From Mycolicibacterium poriferae (GTDB lineage: Bacteria; Actinomycetota; Actinomycetes; Mycobacteriales; Mycobacteriaceae), in NCBI RefSeq assembly GCF_010728325.1, contig NZ_AP022570.1, positions 5,084,001-5,148,000 on the forward strand: a DNA stretch of 64,000 bases. Reading direction: 5' to 3'. Numbering within the stretch: position 1 is the stretch's first letter; each line of letters opens with the position of its first letter. The position numbers were made by a program, and so were the translations under genes. A model generated the notes under the pieces. It ran no database searches. It was given only the letters and a program-made list of their open reading frames with translations, and had not been told where the DNA came from. Below, piece by piece: positions 18,791 through 26,964 of this stretch.

Positions 18791-19486
18791 CTACTTGTCC
18801 AACATTCCCTGCATCGTATCGATCTCTGCTTGCTGAGAAGACACGATGTTGCGCGCCATCTCGACTGCCGCCGGGAACTGGCCGTTGTCAACTTCTTGCT
18901 GCGCCATCATGATCGCGCCCTTGTGATGCTCGATCATCTGCGTCAAAAAAAGTCGGCTAGCCTCAGCGCCCTGCGCGTTCTGCAGTGCAGCCATATCGGC
19001 TTCCGACATCATGCCCATACCCCCGCCGCTCATACCCGGCATATCACCCATGTCTCCGCTGGGCATTTGATGGCCAGGCATGTCATGACCGGGCATTGCG
19101 GCGGTGCTGGGGGCCGTTGTCGACGAGGACACTCCCCAGTCCTGCAGCCAGCCCTGCATCTGTTCGATCTCAGGACCCTGAGCGTTCTTGATCTCGTTGG
19201 CGAGTGACACTACCTCAGGATCAACTCCCTGCTTGCCGAGCAGCATGTCGCTCATCTCGATCGCCTGCTGATGATGAGGGATCATGCCCTGAGCGAACGT
19301 CACATCAGCATCGTTATGGGCAGCGTCACTGCTCGCAGCACTGGGCGAAGCCGACGCCGACGCTGCTGCCGAGGTGGTGCTCGACGACGATGACTGAGAC
19401 TCGTTCGTTGCATTCGAACAGCCGCTGATAACCAGGGCCGACGCCGCAAGCGCCGCAAGCCCGAATCCAAAACGCTTGTGCTGCAT
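18791..19486 (-). CDS. DUF305 lipoprotein with Met/His-rich linker
   Basis: 231 residues with a lipobox ending ISGC (Cys23), a Ser/Thr/Ala-rich spacer, and two DUF305 halves marked by HH at 71-72 (MIPHHQQAIEM) and 187-188 (MIEHHKGAIMMA). The linker at 131-160 has nine Met and two His in motifs like MPGHDMPGH, a pattern seen in copper-binding proteins. Likely a surface metal-binding protein (inferred). ATG 19486 has an AGGAAGG site and is preferred to the longer frame from 19531. It converges with the kinase gene. Confidence 0.85.
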   Translation of the reverse strand: MQHKRFGFGLAALAASALVISGCSNATNESQSSSSSTTSAAASASASPSAASSDAAHNDADVTFAQGMIPHHQQAIEMSDMLLGKQGVDPEVVSLANEIKNAQGPEIEQMQGWLQDWGVSSSTTAPSTAAMPGHDMPGHQMPSGDMGDMPGMSGGGMGMMSEADMAALQNAQGAEASRLFLTQMIEHHKGAIMMAQQEVDNGQFPAAVEMARNIVSSQQAEIDTMQGMLDK

Positions 19487-19596
19487 CGCACATCCTTCCT
19501 CGAACATCTTCGTGACACCATGCGTCCACACGGCAAGCCCTTGCGCCGCCGCACCCCAGCCTCAGCATGCCGAGTATGGGTCGGTTCGTGATCCGA

Positions 19597-19613
19597 TGAA
19601 GATTTGATGAAGA
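19597..19613 (-). promoter_or_regulatory. TGAAGAT direct repeat before the DUF305 gene
   Basis: The plus strand reads TGAAGAT-TTGA-TGAAGA with 11-bp spacing, as at 16772. It lies 111 bases upstream of the leftward DUF305 gene, suggesting control by the adjacent two-component system. Confidence 0.55.
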
Positions 19614-19681
19614 CGACTCCCCCGGTCCATCGCTCGCGGTCGGCGCCACCCGAGGCGCAGCCACCTCACGCACCGCCCACC

Positions 19682-19698
19682 TACTATTGAACTACGTA
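19682..19698 (+). promoter_or_regulatory. Tandem TACGTA-type operator
   Basis: TACTAT at 19682-19687 and TACGTA at 19693-19698, 11 bp apart, ending 26 bases before the GTG of the BNR-type lipoprotein. Confidence 0.65.
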
Positions 19699-19723
19699 GA
19701 TCTCGTGACCGGAAGGTGTCCGT

Positions 19724-20569
19724 GTGCTGATCCGCAACCTTTTCGCCATCGCCCTGACCGGGGCTCTGGCCGCGGCCTGTTCGTCGAACGCCCCCGAAAG
19801 CCCGCCACCCGCCGTCGTGCCGGGCATGGTGCACATCCACGGCCTCGGCATCAACCCATCTGACGACAAGCTCTACGTCGCAACTCATTACGGCCTCTAC
19901 ACCGTTGAGCCAGATCAGGCGCCACAACGAGTCGGTGAGCTCTCGCAGGACTTCATGGGCTTCACCGTCGCCGGCCCCGACGAATTCCTGGCCAGCGGCC
20001 ACCCCGACCCCGCCGATCGCCAACAACCGCCCCACCTCGGCCTGATCAAAAGCAGCGACGCCGGCCAGTCCTGGGAACCTCTGTCATTGCACGGTAGCGC
20101 CGACTTCCACGCACTCAAATACCGCCACGGACGGGTCTACGGTCACGACAGTCAATCCGGCACCGTGATGGTTAGTTTTGATCAGCGGTCCTGGCAACAG
20201 CGCGCAGAAGTGCCCGCCGTCGACCTCGCAATATCACCGGATGCCCCGGATGAGATCCTCGCGACAGCACGCCAAGGGCTGCTCCGAAGCACCGACGGGG
20301 CGAGGACGTTCAGCGCAGTCACCGGTGCGCCGGCACTGCTGTTCATCAGCTGGCCCGACCGCGGTCCCCTGCTCGGCGCCGACCTCGAAGGACGGCTGTA
20401 CACCAGCGCCGACGACGGGCAGACCTGGCAGCCGGGCCACTCGCTTAACAACAAACCCCAGGCCCTGCTCGCCGCGGGCAACGGTCAGGTCTACATCGCC
20501 ACAGATACCGCCATCTACACCTCCACCGACAACGGCGCGACCGTCAACGTCCTCACCGCTGTCGAATAG
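19724..20569 (+). CDS. Secreted BNR/beta-propeller-type lipoprotein (F510_1955-like)
   Basis: 281 residues with a short lipoprotein signal (LAAAC, Cys near 19) and repeated S/T-x-D-x-G-x-T/S-W Asp-box motifs (SSDAGQSW, STDGARTF, SADDGQTW, STDNGATV), the hallmark of sortilin/BNR-type beta-propellers. Databases often label such proteins glycosylhydrolase, but no catalytic residues are evident to me. An early HIHGLG motif and its place among envelope and metal genes suggest a binding role. GTG start after GGAAGG. Confidence 0.82.
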   Translation: MLIRNLFAIALTGALAAACSSNAPESPPPAVVPGMVHIHGLGINPSDDKLYVATHYGLYTVEPDQAPQRVGELSQDFMGFTVAGPDEFLASGHPDPADRQQPPHLGLIKSSDAGQSWEPLSLHGSADFHALKYRHGRVYGHDSQSGTVMVSFDQRSWQQRAEVPAVDLAISPDAPDEILATARQGLLRSTDGARTFSAVTGAPALLFISWPDRGPLLGADLEGRLYTSADDGQTWQPGHSLNNKPQALLAAGNGQVYIATDTAIYTSTDNGATVNVLTAVE

Positions 20570-20581
20570 ACACCCGACCGC

Positions 20582-20615
20582 AAAACCCCCGTCGAAGCCG
20601 TGCGAGACGGGTTTT
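20582..20615 (+). terminator. Rho-independent-like terminator
   Basis: AAAACCC (20582-20588) pairs with GGGTTTT (20609-20615), extended by GTC/GAC after a CC bulge, 12 bases after the lipoprotein stop. The IS3 element begins at its last base. Confidence 0.6.
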
Positions 20616-20644
20616 GTGGTTCCCCCGAGATCGTGGAGGGTTTC

Positions 20645-21574
20645 TTAAGCCGCTTCGGGCTTCGGTTGGTTTTCCCTGATCTCATAGTTGACGGGTGAGA
20701 GTCCGTCTGCGGCGCTGTGTCGTCGTTGGTGGTTGTAGAAGGTGTAGCACCAGTCGATGACGATGGCCCGCGCTTGGATGGTATCACTGAAAGTGTTGCG
20801 GGACAGCACTTCCCATTCCAGCGAGGAGAAGAACGCCTCCGCGGCGGCGTTGTCGAAGCACGACCCCACTCGTCCCATCGACTGACGCACACCCAGCGTG
20901 GTGCACAGCGCCCGGAACGCCTGGGCGGTGTAGGTCGACCCGCGGTCGGTGTGGAAGATGACCCGCTGAGCTTCGTCGTCGCACCAGATCGCCTCCCGGC
21001 CACCACGGGCGACCACGGCCATCTCCAATGCGGCACACGCCAGCGTGGCGTCCGGATGCCGAGAGGTCGCCGCCCCCAGCAGTCGGCGGCTGTACAGATC
21101 GATCACCGTCGCCAGGTACAACTTGCCGCAGGCGGTGGGAATCTCGGTCATATCCCCCACCCATTTGGTGTTCGGCGCCGCCGCGGTGAAGCCCCGTTTG
21201 AGCAGGTCAGGGAACTTCGGCGCGGTCTTGTCCTGCCGGGTGAGCCCGCCGCGGCGGATCCTGCGGGCAACCAGACCTTGGCGGCGCATCGACTCGGCGA
21301 CCGTATTCTCCGAGACCGTCCAGCCCAGATCACGCAGATCGGACACCAGCCGCGGCGACCCGTGCACCCCCTTGGCCTTGGCGAACGCGGCCCTGACCGC
21401 GTCGTCGAGGGCGGCGCGGCGCCGATCGGTGTCGGTGTGCAGCCCGTCGGGGTCGCCGGCACGCGCCAGCCACTTGTAGAACCAGGACACGCTGATCCCC
21501 AACAAGGCGCAGGTCAAGGAATGGGGCACTCGGTAGTTGGTCCTCTGGTCGGCGACAAAGCGTGCCACGCTCAC
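20645..21574 (-). CDS. IS3-family transposase OrfB (DDE integrase)
   Basis: Catalytic subunit of the insertion sequence. An HTH_21-like N-terminus is followed by the rve domain with Asp in DMTEI, Asp in FHTDRGS and Glu in SLEWE. GTG 21574 overlaps the orfA stop (GTGA) and follows AAGGAGG. The frame is open to 21595, so a frameshift-made OrfAB fusion is equally possible, as in many IS3 elements. Confidence 0.92.
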   Translation of the reverse strand: MSVARFVADQRTNYRVPHSLTCALLGISVSWFYKWLARAGDPDGLHTDTDRRRAALDDAVRAAFAKAKGVHGSPRLVSDLRDLGWTVSENTVAESMRRQGLVARRIRRGGLTRQDKTAPKFPDLLKRGFTAAAPNTKWVGDMTEIPTACGKLYLATVIDLYSRRLLGAATSRHPDATLACAALEMAVVARGGREAIWCDDEAQRVIFHTDRGSTYTAQAFRALCTTLGVRQSMGRVGSCFDNAAAEAFFSSLEWEVLSRNTFSDTIQARAIVIDWCYTFYNHQRRHSAADGLSPVNYEIRENQPKPEAA

Positions 21575-21861
21575 TTCGTCGCCTCCTTCACCCACAGGAC
21601 CACCGATCGCTTGAGGACATCACGCTCCATCCGCAGCTCGGCGACCTCCCTGCGCAGGCGTTTCAGCTCCTCGAGGTCATCGCGGGTCAATTCACCGCGG
21701 CCCTCACGGGCCTCCCGCGCACGAGCCACCCAGTTACCCAGCGTGCCCTCATGCACCCCGAGATCCCGCGCGACCGCCGCGATCGGCTTGCCCGTCTCCT
21801 CGACGATCCGGACAGCACCCTCACGAAACTCCCGGTCGTACTTCTTCCGTTTCTCTGGCAT
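21571..21861 (-). CDS. IS3-family transposase OrfA (helix-turn-helix)
   Basis: 96 residues from MPEKRKKYD: an N-terminal helix-turn-helix (IAAVARDLGVHEGTLGNWV) and a C-terminal leucine-zipper-like helix (LEELKRLRREVAELRMERD). It binds the IS ends and regulates or fuses with OrfB. An upstream in-frame start at 21888 would lie in the inverted repeat and is less likely. Confidence 0.9.
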   Translation of the reverse strand: MPEKRKKYDREFREGAVRIVEETGKPIAAVARDLGVHEGTLGNWVARAREAREGRGELTRDDLEELKRLRREVAELRMERDVLKRSVVLWVKEATK

Positions 21862-22029
21862 CTCGACCCCTATTGTCGATGCCTCCACGCTTTCGGGGGA
21901 ACCTCATTTCGAGTACGCAGAACGATTGCCTGCTCAACCCTGCACATCGCTCACACCATCGACGACATCGGCGAATGGACCGAACCGCCAGGATTTCCTC
22001 TGGAATGGACCGGCCTCGCTGCGAAGCTC

Positions 22030-23121
22030 CTAGTACCGCCGCACGTTGTGAATCGGCGCCGACGAGATCGGCGCGACTTTCACCGGCGTTCCGTACGTCG
22101 ACGCATGCACCATCAACCCGTCGCCGATGTAAATCCCCGCGTGAGACACGTCAGCATAGAAGGTCACGATGTCGCCGGGCTGAACGTCTGAAAGCGCCAC
22201 CGGCTGCCCGCCCTGCGCAAGCGCCTGACTCGACCGAGGCAACGACTTGCCGTTCTGCAGAAACGCCCACTTAATCAGCCCAGAGCAGTCGAACGCATCC
22301 GGACCGGTGGCTCCCCACGAATAAGGCGACCCCACCCGTGTCAGCGCCGCCTGGACCACCGCAACACCGTTCCCCGAGGATCCACCGCCCGCCGGGCCCG
22401 GCATAGCAACGATGCTCGGATCGCTCACCGGCGGAGTCGACGGCAAAGGAGGCGGCGCGGGGCCAGGGTCAGCCAAAATCGCTCGCTGATCAGGCGTCAA
22501 AGCGTCGTAGCGGGCCTGCACAGCAGCAATCTGCTCCGCCATCCGACGCTGTTTGGCCTCCAGGTCGGTCCGCACTGCCGCCGCCTCATCGGCCGCACTC
22601 CGCGCTTGGGCTGCCGACTTCGCAGACCGCTCCGCAGTTGCCGCGGCCCGCGCACTGGCCGACCGGAACGCAGCCATCTGCACAGCCAGCTCCGACGCAA
22701 CCGTCTTCTGGACTGCCAGCTGATCGATCAAATTCTGAGGAGACGTCGCCGTCAACGCCGCCGCCAAGGTATCCGTGCGCCCACCCATGTAGGCAGCCGC
22801 GGCCAACCTATCGACTGCAGCCTGATACCTCACCAGATCGGCCGCCGCTGCATCCGCGGCCATGCGATCCGAAACCGCCCCCTTCTCCGCAACCTGCTGC
22901 GCTGCGAGCTTCTCGTCAAGGTCGATCTGCGCCGTGTGAATCTGCTCGGTGGTCTGCTCCGCCAGACGCGACAATTCAGTCAGTTCGGCAAGGGCATCAG
23001 CCGCCGGATCAGCGCGGACACCGGTTGCCAAAAGCGCAGCAACAACGCCGAAAGCCACCAAAATGCAGACGAGCCGCCTGCCCAACGCGCGCGGCAGGAC
23101 CGCCAGCACAGATGAAGTCAC
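22030..23121 (-). CDS. NlpC/P60 endopeptidase, RipC-like
   Basis: A secreted peptidoglycan hydrolase of 363 residues: signal peptide (about 1-37), a helical coiled-coil region (45-210), a proline-rich linker (PPPLPSTPPVSDP) and an NlpC/P60 domain with Cys279 (FDCSGL), His327 (VSHAGIYIG) and His339 (MVHAS), the usual Cys-His-His triad. It resembles Rv2190c rather than RipA. GTG start; three TACGTA-type half-sites lie 20 to 47 bases upstream. The IS3 element lies downstream of its stop and does not interrupt it. Confidence 0.92.
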   Translation of the reverse strand: MTSSVLAVLPRALGRRLVCILVAFGVVAALLATGVRADPAADALAELTELSRLAEQTTEQIHTAQIDLDEKLAAQQVAEKGAVSDRMAADAAAADLVRYQAAVDRLAAAAYMGGRTDTLAAALTATSPQNLIDQLAVQKTVASELAVQMAAFRSASARAAATAERSAKSAAQARSAADEAAAVRTDLEAKQRRMAEQIAAVQARYDALTPDQRAILADPGPAPPPLPSTPPVSDPSIVAMPGPAGGGSSGNGVAVVQAALTRVGSPYSWGATGPDAFDCSGLIKWAFLQNGKSLPRSSQALAQGGQPVALSDVQPGDIVTFYADVSHAGIYIGDGLMVHASTYGTPVKVAPISSAPIHNVRRY

Positions 23122-23140
23122 AAGAGCGAAAACCTTCGGC

Positions 23141-23168
23141 TAAGTAGCAAGTACGTACTAGATACGTA
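23141..23168 (-). promoter_or_regulatory. Triple TACGTA-type operator
   Basis: TAAGTA 23141, TACGTA 23152 and TACGTA 23163 in exact 11-bp phase, just upstream of the RipC-like gene. The only three-unit copy seen. Confidence 0.72.
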
Positions 23169-23686
23169 GGTCACGGTTAGGTTACGAGGCCAGGCAGCCG
23201 CTGTCCAGCCGGATTTTCTAGGGCGCGCTCTGAACTGATGGCCCGAAACTGCGTCGGCTCAGCGGCATCCTTCGGTCCCGCTGTTCGTCACCCACGCGAC
23301 GTCAAGCGCTAAGGGTATGAAGAAGGCGCAATCGACACCACCGACTCATCGCCCCTTATCAGCTACCGCCTCACGACCGCTTCCCCTAGCGTCACGACGC
23401 GCCCTCCTGGTTGAAAGCCCTATTCGGAGTCATAGAGACATTCATCGTGGATAACGACTGATATCCATAGCGCGGTTGACTTGTCCCCCACGACCCGATC
23501 GAGTCGATGCGACAATATGCGGGAATCGAATATGCAGGTTTACCGGTATTAGTCTGCTTATTGCATCCGGTGAATTTGGCATCCTCGCACGGTCAGGACA
23601 ACAAACATTCCCCAGCCGAGCGAGCGTCCAACAAGAACGAGCTGCAAGACGCTCCCCTGGGGCGGGGAGCAGGCCGCCGCCCCTAG
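23169..23686. other. Intergenic region without recognised gene
   Basis: About 520 bases between the RipC-like gene and the frameshifted toxin. Only short ORFs with no recognisable product are present. This is the transition from the envelope block to the toxin-antitoxin/defence block. Confidence 0.5.
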
Positions 23687-24248
23687 TTAAGGGTGCCGCA
23701 GTTCTCCGTAGCGGGTAGGTGTCAGATCCTCGCTGTGGCTGACGTGGAGCCGACCGGGGCGGGTCCGTTGTTCGTAGGCGGTGATGACCAAGCCAATTCC
23801 CCCGGCGGCAGGCACCAGTACGCCTTGCACATGCAGGAACCATGCGGCATGGCCCACCGCTTGGCACGCCGACCAGTCGTCGCCATAGATGTCGTCGTCC
23901 TCGAGCCCCACCGCTTCGCGGGCGTCAGAGGTGATGAGATCCAGGACGGCCAGGTCGGTGGCCTCGATGGTGTGCAGTCGATAGGAAGCTTCGAGCATCT
24001 TCTCCGGGGTCGTCGACGCCGCCTGCGCGGCGCGTTCTACTTCGACCATGCACGCTTGCGTGGAGTCGGCCAGATAGATCGCCGAGAAGAGTCCGGCAGG
24101 GTTTCCACCTTCCACCGAATCTGCGCGCCCCTTCCCCCGACAAGGGGTCACGGTGGGCGCCGGTGTAGCGAGCGCACGTGCCCGACCACCGGCTGGTGCC
24201 GCGCGCGTCAATGCGCTGCACCAGGTCCTCGTCGAGCGCATCGCTCAC
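23687..24248 (-). pseudogene. mbcT: MbcT-like RES-domain toxin, broken by a 1-nt frameshift
   Basis: RES toxins of the MbcT type destroy NAD+ by phosphorolysis. The first ~50 residues (MSDALDEDLVQRIDARGTSR to GARRFGGRW) are in one frame. The rest (AGLFSAIYLADSTQACMVEV onward, through GDDWSACQAVGHAAW) is in another. The switch is at 24102-24105, where TGGAAACCC would restore family-like W-N-P if one A were removed. Both parts resemble M. tuberculosis MbcT (Rv1989c). The start overlaps the antitoxin stop (ATGA), as in a working operon. It may be a real mutation or a sequencing error. Confidence 0.85.
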
Positions 24249-24586
24249 ACGAAGATCCCTTGGGCCATGGCGTCGATGAGGGCCAAGACGCGCTGGTACT
24301 CGCCGTCACGCACCAGGTCGGCGGGCTTGGCGTGGGCCAGTAATCGATTCGGGGAGAACATCCAGACGTTGGCCTGGTCTCGGGGAAGCACTTCGGCCAG
24401 CGCGTCGGCGACGTAGGCCAGTTCGATGAGTCGTTGTTTGTTGAGTCGTTGTGGAACGACCTGTCCTGAGGTCCAGCGCGCCACCGAGCGCGCCGACGCG
24501 TCGACGATGTCGCCGACCTCTTCGTAGGTCAATCCCAAGCGCTCGATCGCACTCGACACGGTCGAGGCGAGCGCGTTAGCTCCCAT
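24245..24586 (-). CDS. mbcA: MbcA-like antitoxin (Xre/MbcA/ParS family)
   Basis: 113 residues, intact: an N-terminal helix-turn-helix-like domain (LGLTYEEVGDIVDASARSVARW) and the C-terminal toxin-binding region (LIELAYVADALAEVLPRDQANVWMFSPN). Very similar to M. tuberculosis MbcA (Rv1990c). It neutralises the RES toxin and represses the operon. The start MGANALASTV is preferred to the upstream frame to 24637. With the toxin broken it may be a lone antitoxin. Confidence 0.92.
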   Translation of the reverse strand: MGANALASTVSSAIERLGLTYEEVGDIVDASARSVARWTSGQVVPQRLNKQRLIELAYVADALAEVLPRDQANVWMFSPNRLLAHAKPADLVRDGEYQRVLALIDAMAQGIFV

Positions 24587-24674
24587 ATCGTCTGCCTGTC
24601 TTCCTTTTGTCTGCGTGTGTGTCATGCATTCTGTCATGAAACAACGCCCGAGGTCGAGAGGACGTTTTCACACG

Positions 24675-25392
24675 ATGGGCATTCAGTTTCGGCTCGGACC
24701 CAACGACCACAAGCAGGTCGAAGATTTCCTGTCGCGTGAGCACGCTGGCACCGACGCCATCACACTGGACACCAAAGCTGCACGTCACCAGGCCGCTGCG
24801 GCGGCAGCCGCCGTGGAGGCGGGCCTGCGGGTGTACTGGGAGCCCGCCGCTGAGCGGCTTGCCGACGAGGGCTTCGGCCTCGACAAGCTGCCGCTGTGCA
24901 CCGGCCGTCCCTACGGCATCAATGCTCTTGCCGAGGATCAATCGGCACGCCGCGCTGGTAGACCTGACGGTGGAGAAGCACCCGGAGCTCGTCACCCACG
25001 TCACGGCCCCGCACTTCTACGTCACCGACGAACGCACTGCACGACTGAACGTCGATCTCGCCGAACGCACCCGCCTGGCCGTCGGCAAGGACAAGCCCAC
25101 CCGGGCCGTGATTACCGTTCACGCTGAACGTCAAGTTCGCCAACCTCAACAAGGAGTACGGCCTCACCGTCGAGAACGCGGTGCTGCACTACGCTCCCGA
25201 GCCGGTACCGAACGCCAACGCCAGCCTGACACTGCTAAAGCCACGCTGGACGATATTCAGCTGGGCAACATCACCCTTGACGACGCCAAGAAGCAGAACA
25301 AACTCACCATCGATGGCCAAGAAGCGTCGTTCAACGATTTCCTTGGCCTACTCGACACCTTCCCGTTCTGGTGCAACATCGTCACCCCATAG
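24675..25392 (+). pseudogene. Decayed gene with alkylsulfatase C-terminal domain
   Basis: Reading requires at least three frames. The first ~95 codons (from ATG 24675; YWEPAAERLADEGFGLDKLP) are in one frame. A second frame takes over near 24925 (ALVDLTVEKHPELV). A third covers about 25125-25230 (KFANLNKEYGLTVENAVLHY). The second frame then returns (KATLDDIQLGNITLDDAKKQ) to the stop. The end, GLLDTFPFWCNIVTP, matches the SCP2-like C-terminal domain of SDS-type alkylsulfatases. The metallo-beta-lactamase part is absent. Probably a transferred, decaying fragment. Confidence 0.55.
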
Positions 25393-25658
25393 CCCGAAGC
25401 CGGCGTCGCCGTTCACCGAAGACTGACCTGAGATAAAACCGGCCCTAGCCATCGGCACCGATGGCACCTGTCCCAGATGTCGAGTTCGACACCGTGGGCC
25501 CGCACACCACATGGCGGTGAAACGCGCGATCTCCGAGGCGTGCGCCAGCCGGTCCACGATAACCTCGCCGCTCTCCTCAAGACCGGTGAACCTAACAGCC
25601 GGCACCTACGTTCACCGCGGCCCGCGTATTCGGCCACCGCACCACGCCGCACGCCCCA

Positions 25659-25904
25659 TCAGACAGCGTCCGCGTCGACACGACCGCGACCCCGCAGCCG
25701 CGCTGCGGCGACGCATCGCTCAGTGCGCCCAGCAGGCCGGCGGGAGTGCGGGATCGCGGCCCCGCGGCAGCGTCCCCGCGACGGCATCAACTTGCGCGCT
25801 GCCCTGCGCCGTCGCAACGCCGCGCCGAGCGCCCTTCTGTCGTCGGGTTCAGGACGTAGCGCACCCTTGAGACTTCCGTCGCCGCGCCACCGCCGAACCG
25901 TCAC
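25659..25904 (-). CDS. Hypothetical Arg-rich ORF, doubtful
   Basis: 81 residues, very rich in Arg and Ala, starting GTG at 25904 and overlapping the stop of the upstream gene by 4 bases (GTGA). The overlap is the only support; composition suggests it could be a shifted frame of a decayed gene. The stretch 25393-25658 beyond it holds no recognised gene. Confidence 0.25.
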   Translation of the reverse strand: MTVRRWRGDGSLKGALRPEPDDRRALGAALRRRRAARKLMPSRGRCRGAAIPHSRRPAGRTERCVAAARLRGRGRVDADAV

Positions 25905-26395
25905 GCTGGCGCCGCTCCGGCCGGCGGTTCGCCCGCGTCCGGGCCGACCTCCCCGTCCGCCGCCGCCTCCCCCGTTCCGGACACATTCCGACCTAGTGCC
26001 TGCGAACCGTTCCGCGATACCGGATTTGCCGCTTTCGGCGCATGCCGTGCCATCACGCGCACGATTGCGATCCCGAGGTCGTGTTTGGTGGCGATCGTCG
26101 TCAGCGTCTCACCCCGCTCACGCATCCGTTCGACGGCCGCGCCCGCCGCTTCGCGATCGTCGCCTACCCGTTTAGCTTCTTCGCGCGCCAACTGCGCGTC
26201 GGCCTGCGCGCGCAGCTCCGCGCGCCGCTGCTTCTTCCACTCGCCAATCGCGTCGAGTTTGTCGATCGCGTGAAGCAGGATCGTCGCGTCCTTGAGGTTC
26301 GCCTTCTCCCGCGCCGCAAGCTCCTCGTTGGCGCGCCGAGCCGCTTCCACAGCCCGGCGCCGGGCCTCCGCCTTGGATGTTCTCGCTGCCGTCAT
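25901..26395 (-). CDS. Hypothetical protein with N-terminal coiled coil and HTH-like region
   Basis: 164 residues from MTAARTSKAEARRRA. The first ~75 residues are Ala/Arg/Glu-rich helix likely to form a coiled coil. Residues about 90-115 (RGETLTTIATKHDLGIAIVRV) look like a helix-turn-helix. The tail is low-complexity. No family recognised; this kind of protein is common on mobile elements. The frame continues to 26446, but the internal Met is more plausible. Confidence 0.5.
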   Translation of the reverse strand: MTAARTSKAEARRRAVEAARRANEELAAREKANLKDATILLHAIDKLDAIGEWKKQRRAELRAQADAQLAREEAKRVGDDREAAGAAVERMRERGETLTTIATKHDLGIAIVRVMARHAPKAANPVSRNGSQALGRNVSGTGEAAADGEVGPDAGEPPAGAAPA

Positions 26396-26964
26396 GGTTG
26401 AGGACCTTAGAAGTGTTCGGGCCGAGCAGGCCACCACCACAGCCACATTCGTCGCCCACGACTTTTTTCGTCCGCCCTCCTGACCGCTTCACCGTCGCCA
26501 CCCTCAACCCACCGTCACCCACCCCACTCGCCAACCACCGCACCCACCGCCAGCCGCCCTCCTCACACCCCGTTTACAGCCCGCCGACAGACCACACACC
26601 TCTTGCACTTCGGAGCCCAAACAGCCGATTATCGACGGACGAAAATCAAAACGCCCGCCAACGAAGTTGCACGGGTCGACTGTTGGTTCGCGAGGATGGC
26701 GAGGCTGGCGAACCTCGCACATCTTGCATGCCGCAAACAATCGCGAGGTCCTCAACGTCCGCTCTGCTGCGTGCAGATCTCCACGCGAGAAACTGGCCGA
26801 GGCGGCCGATAGGGCTCGATAAGAGGGCTGAAACATTGACGGACGCGAGCACGCTGTACGAGCCCTACGCCAGGGTGGACTACCTAGGCTAAAGCGGGAC
26901 TTACGAAGTTGCGCTTTGCTGCAACCAACACGTCTCCGTCGGACCCGCGTGAAACGATGTAGCC
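26396..26964. other. Intergenic region before the ATPase-nuclease gene
   Basis: About 570 bases without a credible gene. One open frame covers most of it, but its product is low-complexity Pro/Thr/Ser sequence. The promoter of the 26965 gene must lie near its right end; no clear -10/-35 is seen. Confidence 0.45.

Larger units (their letters stand above)
20615..21906 (-). mobile_element. IS3-family insertion sequence, complete
   Basis: 1292 bp. Terminal inverted repeats start TGTGGTTCCCCCGA at 20615 and, on the other strand, TGAGGTTCCCCCGA ending at 21906, with about 22 of 26 matches. A TTT target duplication flanks it (20612-20614 and 21907-21909), the 3-bp size usual for IS3. It carries orfA and orfB with intact DDE residues and landed in non-coding DNA just after a terminator, so no gene is visibly broken. 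Confidence 0.92.

Noticed and set aside
26377..26892. 171-codon plus-strand open frame
   Set aside because: Low-complexity Pro/Ser/Thr product, no domain, overlaps the start of the leftward gene.
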